Positions 9,215-17,217 of a stretch of DNA of 64,000 nucleotides are shown here, in pieces. Source of the DNA: an uncultured Ilyobacter sp. (GTDB lineage: Bacteria > Fusobacteriota > Fusobacteriia > Fusobacteriales > Fusobacteriaceae); assembly GCF_963668085.1 (NCBI RefSeq), contig NZ_OY764059.1, positions 62,001 through 126,000 of the forward strand, given 5' to 3'. Within the stretch, counting starts at the first letter, position 1, and each line of letters starts with the position of its first letter. The translations under genes were made by a program, and so were the position numbers. The notes under the pieces are model-generated. The model had not been told where the DNA came from. It ran no database searches and saw nothing but the letters and a program-made list of their open reading frames with translations.

Positions 9215-10400
9215 CTGATGTTTCGCGCCTGGCCTTTGATAATATTCTCTAAAGAAGTATAATTTTATTAACAACTTTTAGGAGAAAAATACTATGAATA
9301 AAGACTACTTAAATATTTATGCTAATTTTTTAATTGCATCTTCAAAATATGCTCATTCTACAGATCTTCAAAAAATAACAGAAGATAGATACTCTAAGGA
9401 CAAAATATACCGTTTTTTAAGTTCTGGTGAATTTTGTGAAAAAAACTTTTGGTTAACGATTAAACCTATCCTTAAAAGTATCCAGAATAATAACGCCTGT
9501 ATATCTGTAGATGATACTATTATTGAAAAACCTCACACGAAAGAAAATGATGTTGTTTCCTATTGCTATGACCACACCAAATCTAAATGTGTTAAAGGTG
9601 TAAATTTACTTTCTGTTACCTACAAAACAAGCGAGGCTTCTCTACCAATCAATTACAGAGTTATCAGAAAGAATAAAATTTCAACTGACCATGACACCAA
9701 TAAAACAAAAAAGAAGTCAGCTCTTACAAAAAATCAACATTTTAGAAATATGCTAAAGACTATTAAAGGCAATAAAATTAAGTATAGATACGTCCTAGCA
9801 GACTCTTGGTTCTCTTCCAATGAGAATTTTAAGTATATCCACAATGATTTAGATAAATGTTTTGTTTTCGCTGTAAGATCAAATAGACTTTTTAAATTTA
9901 CAGGAGAAGACGACTCCCAATACAGAAAGTTATCATCTTTTGATTTTCTACCTGAAACAGCTTACGCGATAGAGTTTAAAGGGGTTTCTTTCCCATTATA
10001 TTTATCGAAGCAGGTCTTCAAAAATGAAGATGGAAAAGAAGCTGTTTTACACCTTGTAACAAATGATGAATACTTAAGTTATGACAATATGGTTAAGATC
10101 TACCAAAAAAGGTGGGATATCGAAGTATATCATAAATCATTAAAACAAAACTGTTCCCTAGGAAAATCCTCAGTAAGAACAGTGAAGACAATACTAGGTC
10201 ATATATTTTGTTCAATCTATGCTTATGTATTGTTAGAAAAACTAAAGTTAAAAAAGAAACAAAATCAATTTAAATTAAGCACTACATACTATTTAATGGG
10301 TTTAGAAAAGACATTTAAATCATTATCTCTTGATTTAAAATCCGCTTAATTTGTCATGGGTGGAGTCTGTCCTTTTTTAGTATTGAGCGCGAAACATCAG
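9215..10400 (+). mobile_element. Insertion sequence, 1186 bp, IS4/IS701-like
   Basis: Bounded by a perfect 14-bp terminal inverted repeat, CTGATGTTTCGCGC at 9215-9228 and GCGCGAAACATCAG at 10387-10400. TTATTTA is duplicated directly outside each end. One intact transposase ORF fills the element. It lies 44 bases from the end of dispersed repeat A and about 140 bases before the iteron site at 10535, so it has inserted into the origin region. Perfect ends and an intact ORF point to recent insertion. Confidence 0.88.
9294..10349 (+). CDS. DDE transposase of the IS
   Basis: A 351-residue transposase that would cut and paste the surrounding element. Candidate catalytic acidic residues are in SVDDTI (about residue 73), ADSWF (about 169) and RWDIEVYHKSLKQ (glutamate near 275). 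The last motif is the Y-R-E-K-like signature of the IS4/IS701/ISH3 supergroup. The start is preceded by AGGAGAAAAATACT. No frameshift or internal stop is seen, so it may be active. Exact IS family assignment needs a database comparison. Confidence 0.88.
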   Translation: MNKDYLNIYANFLIASSKYAHSTDLQKITEDRYSKDKIYRFLSSGEFCEKNFWLTIKPILKSIQNNNACISVDDTIIEKPHTKENDVVSYCYDHTKSKCVKGVNLLSVTYKTSEASLPINYRVIRKNKISTDHDTNKTKKKSALTKNQHFRNMLKTIKGNKIKYRYVLADSWFSSNENFKYIHNDLDKCFVFAVRSNRLFKFTGEDDSQYRKLSSFDFLPETAYAIEFKGVSFPLYLSKQVFKNEDGKEAVLHLVTNDEYLSYDNMVKIYQKRWDIEVYHKSLKQNCSLGKSSVRTVKTILGHIFCSIYAYVLLEKLKLKKKQNQFKLSTTYYLMGLEKTFKSLSLDLKSA

Positions 10401-10407
10401 TTATTTA
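10401..10407 (+). repeat. Right target duplication of the IS
   Basis: TTATTTA, an exact copy of 9208-9214. Confidence 0.6.
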
Positions 10408-10534
10408 TTTCATCTATGAAGAATTTTAATCAAAATCTTATTGAATTTGAAAAAAATAAAAAATTTTTGTGTATTTTTTTTATTTTATGATACACTATAG
10501 ACTTTCTGAATAAGAGATTGGAAATATAATTATT

Positions 10535-10554
10535 TTATTATTATTTATGTACAT
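10535..10554 (+). repeat. Iteron-like site 10 (19/20)
   Basis: TTATTATTATTTATGTACAT; only position 9 differs. Upstream of rep. Confidence 0.7.
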
Positions 10555-10650
10555 AATATTATTTTAGATGAATTAAAAAAGCAATATCAATTGGTAGAAA
10601 AAAAGAAAACAAGGGTTTTTTTATAAAAAAAAAGAAATTTATTTTATATT

Positions 10651-10670
10651 TTATTATTGTGTATATACAA
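10651..10670 (+). repeat. Iteron-like site 11 (17/20)
   Basis: TTATTATTGTGTATATACAA, upstream of rep. Confidence 0.6.
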
Positions 10671-10705
10671 AAAAGATGATATTATTTATTGTTATTTTAC
10701 GAATT

Positions 10706-10725
10706 TTATTTATGATCATGTACAT
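10706..10725 (+). repeat. Iteron-like site 12 (16/20)
   Basis: TTATTTATGATCATGTACAT. It ends 12 bases upstream of the rep start codon, immediately before its ribosome binding site. Confidence 0.6.
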
Positions 10726-10737
10726 ATTGGAGGGGTT

Positions 10738-12576
10738 ATGGCTGTTGAAGAAAATAATATTTTAGATAAATTTAATATTACCTCCAGCGGGTCTTTAATA
10801 GATGACATAAAAAAGGTCGACATCAAAATGAATGAAGTTCCTGATATAGAGGTCAGAGAGGTCGTTATCAAGGAAACAGGTAACTTTTTGAATTTACAGG
10901 AAAACATAATAAATATCCCAATAGAGATGATTGTTTTCCCATTTTTTACCCCTCAAAAGCAAAATAAAAGGGTTAATTTTCAGTATTCATTTGAAGACCT
11001 AGGGGTTACAATGTATTGCACCCTTGTTGCGAAAGACTCTAGGGATGAGGTATTTCAACCATCTATTTTTGAAGAAAAAATATACACTTATCTCATATCA
11101 ATGTATGAGATGAAAAAAGAGATAAATGATACAGACGAATATATAGAGTTTGAAATATCAGATTTTATCGTAAATTTTTTGGGAAACAAGATGAACAGGA
11201 ACTATTACTCTAAAGTCGAACAGGCTCTCAAGAATCTCAAAAATACAGAATATCAGTTTGTTGTATCAAATCATACAAAACTTGGAAAATATAAATTTGA
11301 AGATGAGGAATTTAAACTTTTAACTTATCAAAAGCTAAAAAAAGGAAAAAAGGTATATTATAGGGTAACTTTAAATAAAAATATAAGAAAAAAAATAAAA
11401 GATAAAAGATATATAAAGTATAATTCCAAGGCACTTTTAGAAATTTTGGCAAAAGATCCAATTGCAGGTAGGATATATAAGTATATAAGTAAGATAAGAT
11501 ATGAAAAGGCTGAGGATACAATCAATCTAAGAACTCTTGCCGCCATAGTTCCACTGAAAACAGAGCAAGTTACAGAAAGATTTAATAAAAATGGTGAAGT
11601 AAAGACATATGTTCTAAGCAGAATGAAACAGGTACTAAAAAGAATAGAAAAAGCCTTTAAGGCTCTAAAAGATCTTGGATACGTTGAAAAATACAAAACC
11701 TTATATAAAAAAGACGAAGATAATTATTATATTCAGTATAAATTCAACCCTGAAAAAGATGGAACATGTCATATATCCAGTTTTGTAGAGTCGGCAAATA
11801 AAAAACCTAAAGAACTTCTGGACTGGAGCACAGAACCTTCTGAAAACAAGAAAATTAAAATTTCTAAAGATGACATAATAGATGCGGAAATAGTAGAGAC
11901 AGTAAAATCCAAAACTGTAAGCAGACTTAAAAAATCCCTAAAAGAAGATGAAAAAATGACTTCAGATATCTATGGAGATTTATCAGACGAGCTTATTGAA
12001 AAAATATTGAAAGCAAAGAGAAACATATATGTTTCTAAGGCTTGGAACAAAAGGGTAGACAATAAAATTTTGAAGATAGTACATGAAGACGGGGAAGATC
12101 TAGCCTTAGAGATACTCAATATTCTTTATAAAAGACTGAATACCGAGATAAAATCCACACTGGTTCAATATATAAACGGAATAATAAAAAATCTTAGAAA
12201 AGATGAGATGGAAAGTATAAAGAAAGCATCTAGACAAAACCTGACACTTTTCAATCAAGGAAGCAGAGACAAGCCTCTCACAAGTAAGAAGAAGATCAAC
12301 CAATCACGTAGAAGACTAAAAAAACCAACTATTACAAGTGTGAAGGATATAATGGATACCCCTGAATCAGTAAATAATGTTATAAGGGAATTCGATAAAT
12401 ATGACGACTATCAAAAGCTGAAAATAGAGGAAAAAGCTCTTCAAATATGCTCTAAAGAGGAGAAAATTGATGTTAATTTTCTTCTGACACTAAAGTCTAA
12501 ATCTAAAACAATATATCTAAACACCATCAGAAAGTATATACAGACTGTTCTTGAAGATGGAGAATGGAGGTCTTGA
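10738..12576 (+). CDS. Plasmid-type replication initiator (RepA/RPA-like) at the dnaA locus
   Basis: A 612-residue protein with no resemblance to DnaA and no Walker A motif. Residues about 60-340 read like the replication initiator protein A family of plasmids: an FPFFTP-type start, a segment EEKIYTYLISMYEMKKE, then NYYSKVEQALKNLKNTEYQ and RIYKYISKIRYEK, the spacing expected of paired winged-helix Rep domains. The C-terminal 270 residues are lysine-rich with no recognised domain. The ATG at 10738 has TTGGAGGGG before it; an in-frame upstream start would add residues from the iteron region. It sits between rpmH and yaaA-recF, replacing dnaA-dnaN. A plasmid-like initiator role is inferred; RPA family membership needs a profile search. 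Confidence 0.75.
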   Translation: MAVEENNILDKFNITSSGSLIDDIKKVDIKMNEVPDIEVREVVIKETGNFLNLQENIINIPIEMIVFPFFTPQKQNKRVNFQYSFEDLGVTMYCTLVAKDSRDEVFQPSIFEEKIYTYLISMYEMKKEINDTDEYIEFEISDFIVNFLGNKMNRNYYSKVEQALKNLKNTEYQFVVSNHTKLGKYKFEDEEFKLLTYQKLKKGKKVYYRVTLNKNIRKKIKDKRYIKYNSKALLEILAKDPIAGRIYKYISKIRYEKAEDTINLRTLAAIVPLKTEQVTERFNKNGEVKTYVLSRMKQVLKRIEKAFKALKDLGYVEKYKTLYKKDEDNYYIQYKFNPEKDGTCHISSFVESANKKPKELLDWSTEPSENKKIKISKDDIIDAEIVETVKSKTVSRLKKSLKEDEKMTSDIYGDLSDELIEKILKAKRNIYVSKAWNKRVDNKILKIVHEDGEDLALEILNILYKRLNTEIKSTLVQYINGIIKNLRKDEMESIKKASRQNLTLFNQGSRDKPLTSKKKINQSRRRLKKPTITSVKDIMDTPESVNNVIREFDKYDDYQKLKIEEKALQICSKEEKIDVNFLLTLKSKSKTIYLNTIRKYIQTVLEDGEWRS

Positions 12577-12595
12577 TAAAAAGACCTCTTTTTTT
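12567..12595 (+). terminator. Terminator of rep
   Basis: Stem GAGGTCTT/AAGACCTC followed by seven T. The rep stop codon is in the hairpin. Confidence 0.85.
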
Positions 12596-12645
12596 ATTTA
12601 GATATCTTTTGATTTTTAAAGGCTAAAAAAAAGATATTTGATTTT

Positions 12646-12665
12646 TTATTATTGTTTATGTACAT
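12646..12665 (+). repeat. Iteron-like site 13 (20/20)
   Basis: The exact consensus TTATTATTGTTTATGTACAT. It lies 9 bases upstream of the -35 element of the yaaA-recF promoter. Confidence 0.75.
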
Positions 12666-12674
12666 ATAATAAAA

Positions 12675-12703
12675 TTGATAAAAGTTCGTATTTATGATAT
12701 TAT
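12675..12703 (+). promoter_or_regulatory. Promoter of yaaA-recF-dciA-remB-gyrB
   Basis: TTGATA, a 17-base spacer, TATTAT. A perfect iteron lies immediately upstream, so the initiator may modulate this operon. Confidence 0.7.
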
Positions 12704-12742
12704 TTCAAGGTGAGCCAAGCTTTTTTTTGAAAGGAGAAATAG

Positions 12743-12949
12743 TTGAAAAAAGTTAAAATAACAAGTGAGTTTATAAAATTAGACCAGTTTTTGAAATGGG
12801 CTGATGTGACATCTAGCGGAGTAGAAGCAAAATATCTTGTCCAAGATGGAGAAGTTATGGTAAACGGAGAGCCAGAAGAAAGAAGAGGGAGAAAACTTTA
12901 TCCTGGAGATACTGTGGAAGTTATGGGTAAAAAGTTTATAGTTGAATAG
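12743..12949 (+). CDS. yaaA: S4-domain RNA-binding protein YaaA
   Basis: A 68-residue single S4 domain protein (FIKLDQFLKWADVTSSGVEAK, then VNGEPEERRGRKLYPGDTV). In many bacteria this small gene sits between dnaN and recF; here it directly follows the rep gene. It uses a TTG start with AAGGAG 6 bases before it. It begins the rightward operon. Its function is unknown beyond probable RNA or ribosome binding. Confidence 0.9.
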   Translation: MKKVKITSEFIKLDQFLKWADVTSSGVEAKYLVQDGEVMVNGEPEERRGRKLYPGDTVEVMGKKFIVE

Positions 12950-12963
12950 TTTGAGGTGAGGAT

Positions 12964-14094
12964 TTGCAAATCTCAGAGATTAATTATGTTAATTTTAGAA
13001 ATCTAAAAGACAACAATCTTAAATTTTCATCAAAGTTTAACCTTTTTTTAGGGAAGAATGGCCAAGGAAAAACTAGCATATTAGAGGCAGTTTATTTTTC
13101 TGCTACAGGAAAAAGTTTTAGAACTCCAAGACAGAGTGAGATAATAAATTATGCTAGAGAAAGAACCGGTTCCTTTGTTGTTTTTGAAGATTCTATATCT
13201 CAAAAGAGCCTTTCTGTAAAGTTGGGAAAAGGTAAGAAAGAATATTCTTATAACAAAAAAAAAGTGAAGTATGATGATTTTCATGGAAAGCTTAACATAG
13301 TATCTTTTATACCGGAGGATATATCCCTTCTAACTGGGGCTCCAGGTGTCAGGAGGTCTTTTTTTGATTATGAGATTTCCCAGGCAAATAAAGAATACTA
13401 TCAGGATCTTAAAAACTATACAAAACTCCTTAAATTCAGAAATAAGTATCTAAAGGAAAAAAAGCATAATGACCCTATGTTTGATATTTATCAAAATGAA
13501 TTTATAAAGTTTGGGGCCAGAATAATAAAAAAAAGATTAGATTATGTCAGAAATATTTCTATACTTTTAAATCTTAATTATAGAAAATTATTTGATGACA
13601 AAAAAGAGCTGAGGTTGAAATACTCCTGTTTTTTAGGGGAATTAAAAAAAGTTGATATTGATCAGATAGAAAAACTGATTCAAGAAAAAATAAACCAGGT
13701 GTTCTGGCAGGAAAAAAAATACGGATTTTCCATGGTAGGACCCCAAAAGGATGATTTTCTTTTTTTATTAAATGATAAAGAAGCCAAATCTTATGCATCA
13801 CAGGGAGAAAAAAAATCAATAGTTTTTTCAATAAAACTATCTGAGATAGACATGATAATAAAAGAGAAAAAGGAATCACCTATTTTTATTATAGATGATA
13901 TTTCATCTTATTTTGATTCTCTCAGAAAAGAGAGTATAATAAAATACTTCAAAAAAAGAGATATTCAGCTTTTTATAAGTTCTACAACAGACTTGGATAT
14001 GGCTTCTAAAAACTTCTATATTGAAAAAGGGGATATTTATGAAGAATATGACCAGTGTAAAAGAGATAATAGAGGAAGCCGTGATCAAAAGTAA
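12964..14094 (+). CDS. recF: Recombination protein RecF
   Basis: SMC-like ATPase that helps load RecA at single-strand gaps with RecO and RecR. The Walker A motif GKNGQGKT is at residues 30-37, the ABC-type signature region ASQGEKKSIVFSIKLSEID lies near the C-terminus, and Walker B is FIIDDISSYFD. The length of 376 residues is normal. It has a TTG start preceded by GAGGTGAGG. It overlaps the next gene by 56 bases, so the two are translationally coupled. Confidence 0.93.
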   Translation: MQISEINYVNFRNLKDNNLKFSSKFNLFLGKNGQGKTSILEAVYFSATGKSFRTPRQSEIINYARERTGSFVVFEDSISQKSLSVKLGKGKKEYSYNKKKVKYDDFHGKLNIVSFIPEDISLLTGAPGVRRSFFDYEISQANKEYYQDLKNYTKLLKFRNKYLKEKKHNDPMFDIYQNEFIKFGARIIKKRLDYVRNISILLNLNYRKLFDDKKELRLKYSCFLGELKKVDIDQIEKLIQEKINQVFWQEKKYGFSMVGPQKDDFLFLLNDKEAKSYASQGEKKSIVFSIKLSEIDMIIKEKKESPIFIIDDISSYFDSLRKESIIKYFKKRDIQLFISSTTDLDMASKNFYIEKGDIYEEYDQCKRDNRGSRDQK

Positions 14095-14896
14095 AAAACT
14101 AAAAGAGGCCATGATCCGAGCCAAATGGGAGGAGATAGTAGAAGGCCTTTTTTTTAAGAGCTCGCCCCTCTATATAAAGGAGGGCGTTTTGTATGTAACA
14201 GTCGAGTCCTCTGTTTTGCTCCAGCATATGTACATGAACAAAAATAATTATATAAAAAGAATCAATGAAATACTAAAAGGAAACTATATCAGTGACATGA
14301 TTTTTAAGGTGGGGAAAATACCCTTAGAAGAGTATTTTAAGGAAAATATATCCAGTGAAACAGAAAGACCAGATGAAGTAGAGGCGGCTTTGTCCCCCCA
14401 TGAATATAAAGAACTGGAAAAAAGTGTTGAAAATATAGAGAACAAGCAGATAAAGGACAAGGTGCTTTCCTTGAAGGTTCAGTCTCTCAAAAGAGAGAAA
14501 TCCTTAAAAAAAATAGGCTATAAATACTGCAGCGAATGCGGTATATTACATAAAAATTCTGGGAATTTATGCACAATATGTGAAAACAAGAGGCATATAA
14601 AAAGAGAGGAAACTCTTTTGAAACTTTTCAGGGAAAATCCCTATACAACTTTGAAAGAAGCTGAAAAATTTATAGAGGGGCTCTCTAAAGAGGAGTATGA
14701 CAAAGGCAAGGAAAAGAAGCTCGACAAGATATATAAAAGGGCTGAATTTGCCATAAAGGATGAGAGTATAGAGGTTGCCCGTCTAGAGTTGATAGAGTAT
14801 TTTAAACTAGAAACTGGAGAAAAAGAGATAAAAAGAATAACTGAGAAAGCAGATAACCTTATTGAATTAATAAGAGAAAAACTTCGTAGGAGGTAG
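14039..14896 (+). CDS. DciA-like (DUF721) protein with zinc ribbon and C-terminal extension
   Basis: Residues about 5-95 match the DUF721/DciA fold (RAKWEEIVEGLFFKSSPLYI, VTVESSVLLQHMYM). DciA is the widespread loader or activator of the replicative helicase DnaB in bacteria lacking DnaC/DnaI. Unlike usual DciA (100-180 residues), this 285-residue protein continues with a linker, a zinc ribbon CSEC...CTIC (about 163-182) and a helical, charged C-terminal part. The ATG at 14039 is chosen because GGGG lies 6-9 bases before it; an upstream TTG is in frame. It overlaps recF and is followed by remB. An iteron-like site lies inside it. A helicase-loading role at the iteron origin is inference. Confidence 0.75.
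   Translation: MKNMTSVKEIIEEAVIKSKKLKEAMIRAKWEEIVEGLFFKSSPLYIKEGVLYVTVESSVLLQHMYMNKNNYIKRINEILKGNYISDMIFKVGKIPLEEYFKENISSETERPDEVEAALSPHEYKELEKSVENIENKQIKDKVLSLKVQSLKREKSLKKIGYKYCSECGILHKNSGNLCTICENKRHIKREETLLKLFRENPYTTLKEAEKFIEGLSKEEYDKGKEKKLDKIYKRAEFAIKDESIEVARLELIEYFKLETGEKEIKRITEKADNLIELIREKLRRR
14228..14247 (-). repeat. Iteron-like site 14 (18/20), inverted, inside the dciA-like gene
   Basis: Read on the minus strand: TTATTTTTGTTCATGTACAT. It is the second of two inverted copies. Confidence 0.6.
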
Positions 14897-14898
14897 TC

Positions 14899-15186
14899 TT
14901 GTATATTTATCTTGAAGATGAATTTTTTATACCTCTAAAGGAGATTGTGGCAGTAGTTGATTATGATAAGTTTATGTCCTCTCCAGAGGGAAAGAAGTTT
15001 TATGCTGAAAATAAAAATAAAATAATAGATCTTTCAGCAAAGGAGAGAAGGAGTCTTGTAATAACAGATAAATTTTTTTATATGACCTCATATGTTGTGA
15101 GATCTATTCAAGATAGAGGAAACGAGTTTGAAAGACTTAAAGCAAAGGGTAAGAGAAATATCAAGAAATATAATGGAGGGCTGTAA
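14899..15186 (+). CDS. remB: RemB/YaaB-like protein (DUF370)
   Basis: A 95-residue protein beginning [22 protein letters not shown], resembling the Bacillus YaaB/RemB family, which lies at the same place between recF and gyrB and influences extracellular matrix gene expression there. It has a TTG start at 14899 with AGGAGG 5 bases upstream. Its stop shares a base with the gyrB start. The function in this organism is not known. Confidence 0.8.
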   Translation: MYIYLEDEFFIPLKEIVAVVDYDKFMSSPEGKKFYAENKNKIIDLSAKERRSLVITDKFFYMTSYVVRSIQDRGNEFERLKAKGKRNIKKYNGGL

Positions 15187-17090
15187 TGAGTAATTATCAA
15201 GCGGAAAATATTACGGTATTAGAGGGTTTAGAAGCCGTTAGAAAAAGACCGGGGATGTACATAGGTTCCACATCTGCTAGAGGTCTCCACCACTTAGTCT
15301 GGGAGATAGTAGACAACTCTGTGGATGAATCCTTGGCAGGTTATTGTAACAAGATAGAGATAAAAGTCCTAAAGGACAATATAATAGAGGTCAGTGACAA
15401 TGGAAGAGGAATACCAGTAGGAACTCATCCGAAACACGGTAAGTCGGCACTTGAGATAGTGCTCACTGTTCTCCATGCTGGAGGAAAGTTCGAAAACAGC
15501 AACTATAAGGTTTCTGGAGGTCTTCACGGAGTAGGTGTCTCTGTAGTAAATGCCTTATCTGAATGGACTGAGGTTTTTGTAAAAAGAGATGGGAAAATAC
15601 ATACTCAAAGATATAACAGAGGTGTTCCTGAATTCGATGTAAAAGTAATCGGAAAGAGCAATGAAACAGGTACAACAGTAAGATTCAAAGCTGATCATGA
15701 AATTTTCGAAACTTTAGAATATGATTTTGACGTTTTAAAGTCGAGACTTAAAGAGATGGCCTACCTTAATAAGGGTCTAGAGATAGTACTGATAGACGAA
15801 AGAAAAGAAGTTATAAAGGAAGAAAGATTAAAGTTTGACGGAGGAATAGTCGACTTTATAAAAGAGGTGGAAGAAGGTCAAGCAACTTTAATTCCAGAAC
15901 CGATATATATGAGCGGTGAAAGTGAAGATATAATAGTTGAGATAGCCATTCTCTATACTGAAAAACAAAGAGAAACGATTTACTCCTTTGTAAATAACAT
16001 AAATACCCATGAAGGTGGAACCCATGTAAGTGGATTCAGAATGGCTCTTACTAGAATAATAAATGAGGTGGCAAAATCTCAAGGATTGCTAAAAGAAAGA
16101 GATGGGAATTTTCAGGGTCAGGATATAAGAGAGGGAGTTACAGCTATTATATCTATAAAGGTTCCTGAGCCACAGTTTGAGGGACAGACAAAAACAAAAC
16201 TTGGAAATTCAGAGGTAACAGCAGTAGTATCATCTATAATGGGACAGTTTCTCAAGATGCATATGGAAGACCACCCTTCTGATGCCAGAAACATAATAGA
16301 GAGAATACTAATGTCTAGAAAAGCCAGAGAGGCAGCTAAAAAAGCAAGAGAACTTGTAATGAGAAAATCTGCCCTTGAAGTTGGATCTCTTCCTGGAAAA
16401 CTTGCTGACTGTTCTTCTAAAAAACCAGAAGAGAGTGAGGTATTTATAGTAGAGGGAGATTCTGCAGGAGGATCTGCAAAACAAGGTAGGGATAGACACA
16501 CTCAGGCAATACTTCCTCTTAGAGGTAAGATAATAAATGTTGAGAAGTCAGGTCTTCATAAAGCCCTTGAAAACAACGAGGTAAGATCAATGGTAACAGC
16601 CTTTGGTGCCAACATAGGTGATGATCTTGATCTTGAAAAACTGAGATATCACAAGATAATAATAATGACCGATGCAGACGTAGATGGTGCTCATATAAGA
16701 ACACTTATCCTTACCTTCTTTTACAGATATATGGTAGATCTGATTCACGGAGGATATATATATATAGCTCAGCCTCCTCTGTTTAAGGTAACAGCAGGAA
16801 GAACGATACAGTATGCATATTCAGATAAGCAGCTAAAAGAGATAACAACTGTGATGGATGCTGATAATAAGAGATATACCCTACAGAGATACAAGGGTCT
16901 TGGGGAGATGAATCCTGACCAACTCTGGGAGACAACAATGAATCACGATACGAGAACTCTTCTTCAGGTAACAATAGATGACGCACGAGAAGCGGATTTA
17001 CTATTTGATAAACTGATGGGAGATAAAGTAGAACCTAGAAGAAACTTTATCGAAGAGCATTCTCACTTTGTAAAAAATCTAGACATATAA
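15186..17090 (+). CDS. gyrB: DNA gyrase subunit B
   Basis: ATPase subunit of gyrase. The GHKL ATP site is seen in [13 protein letters not shown] and [17 protein letters not shown]. The TOPRIM acidic residues are in [15 protein letters not shown] and DADVDGAHI, and the C-terminal block is [18 protein letters not shown]. The length of 634 residues is typical of short GyrB without the proteobacterial insertion. It starts by overlapping remB, so it is in the yaaA-recF operon. gyrA follows after a 127-bp gap. Confidence 0.97.
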   Translation: MSNYQAENITVLEGLEAVRKRPGMYIGSTSARGLHHLVWEIVDNSVDESLAGYCNKIEIKVLKDNIIEVSDNGRGIPVGTHPKHGKSALEIVLTVLHAGGKFENSNYKVSGGLHGVGVSVVNALSEWTEVFVKRDGKIHTQRYNRGVPEFDVKVIGKSNETGTTVRFKADHEIFETLEYDFDVLKSRLKEMAYLNKGLEIVLIDERKEVIKEERLKFDGGIVDFIKEVEEGQATLIPEPIYMSGESEDIIVEIAILYTEKQRETIYSFVNNINTHEGGTHVSGFRMALTRIINEVAKSQGLLKERDGNFQGQDIREGVTAIISIKVPEPQFEGQTKTKLGNSEVTAVVSSIMGQFLKMHMEDHPSDARNIIERILMSRKAREAAKKARELVMRKSALEVGSLPGKLADCSSKKPEESEVFIVEGDSAGGSAKQGRDRHTQAILPLRGKIINVEKSGLHKALENNEVRSMVTAFGANIGDDLDLEKLRYHKIIIMTDADVDGAHIRTLILTFFYRYMVDLIHGGYIYIAQPPLFKVTAGRTIQYAYSDKQLKEITTVMDADNKRYTLQRYKGLGEMNPDQLWETTMNHDTRTLLQVTIDDAREADLLFDKLMGDKVEPRRNFIEEHSHFVKNLDI

Positions 17091-17217
17091 CTCTGGTTAT
17101 TAACAGGGGGAAAGAAATATTAAAAATTGACTCAAAAAAAGCAGCTAGCTTTATTCCAGTCAGATTTTATGTAAATACTGTAAAATCTAATGAAATAACG
17201 GCAACGGGAGGAGAATC

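Larger units (their letters stand above)
10401..10737. other. Candidate origin, right part and rep control region
   Basis: A 337-bp gene-free, extremely AT-rich stretch between the IS and the rep start. It holds three iteron-like sites (10535, 10651 and 10706), with long A/T tracts around 10450-10490 and 10610-10650 that could act as a duplex-unwinding element. The last site ends 12 bases before the rep start codon, overlapping the presumed promoter or leader, which suggests autoregulation by Rep (inference). Confidence 0.55.

Noticed and set aside
8992..9252. An 86-codon ORF in dispersed repeat A, similar to one in copy B (39554-39754)
   Set aside because: The similarity is explained by the repeated DNA. 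The reading frame runs out of the repeat and there is no sign of a protein domain.
7840..10737. DnaA boxes (TTATCCACA-type) in the origin region
   Set aside because: I looked for TTATNCACA and its complement on both strands and saw no cluster. A full scan by computer would be needed to exclude scattered weak boxes.
17091..17217. A small gene between gyrB and gyrA
   Set aside because: No reading frame with a convincing start and ribosome binding site; probably only a gyrA leader.
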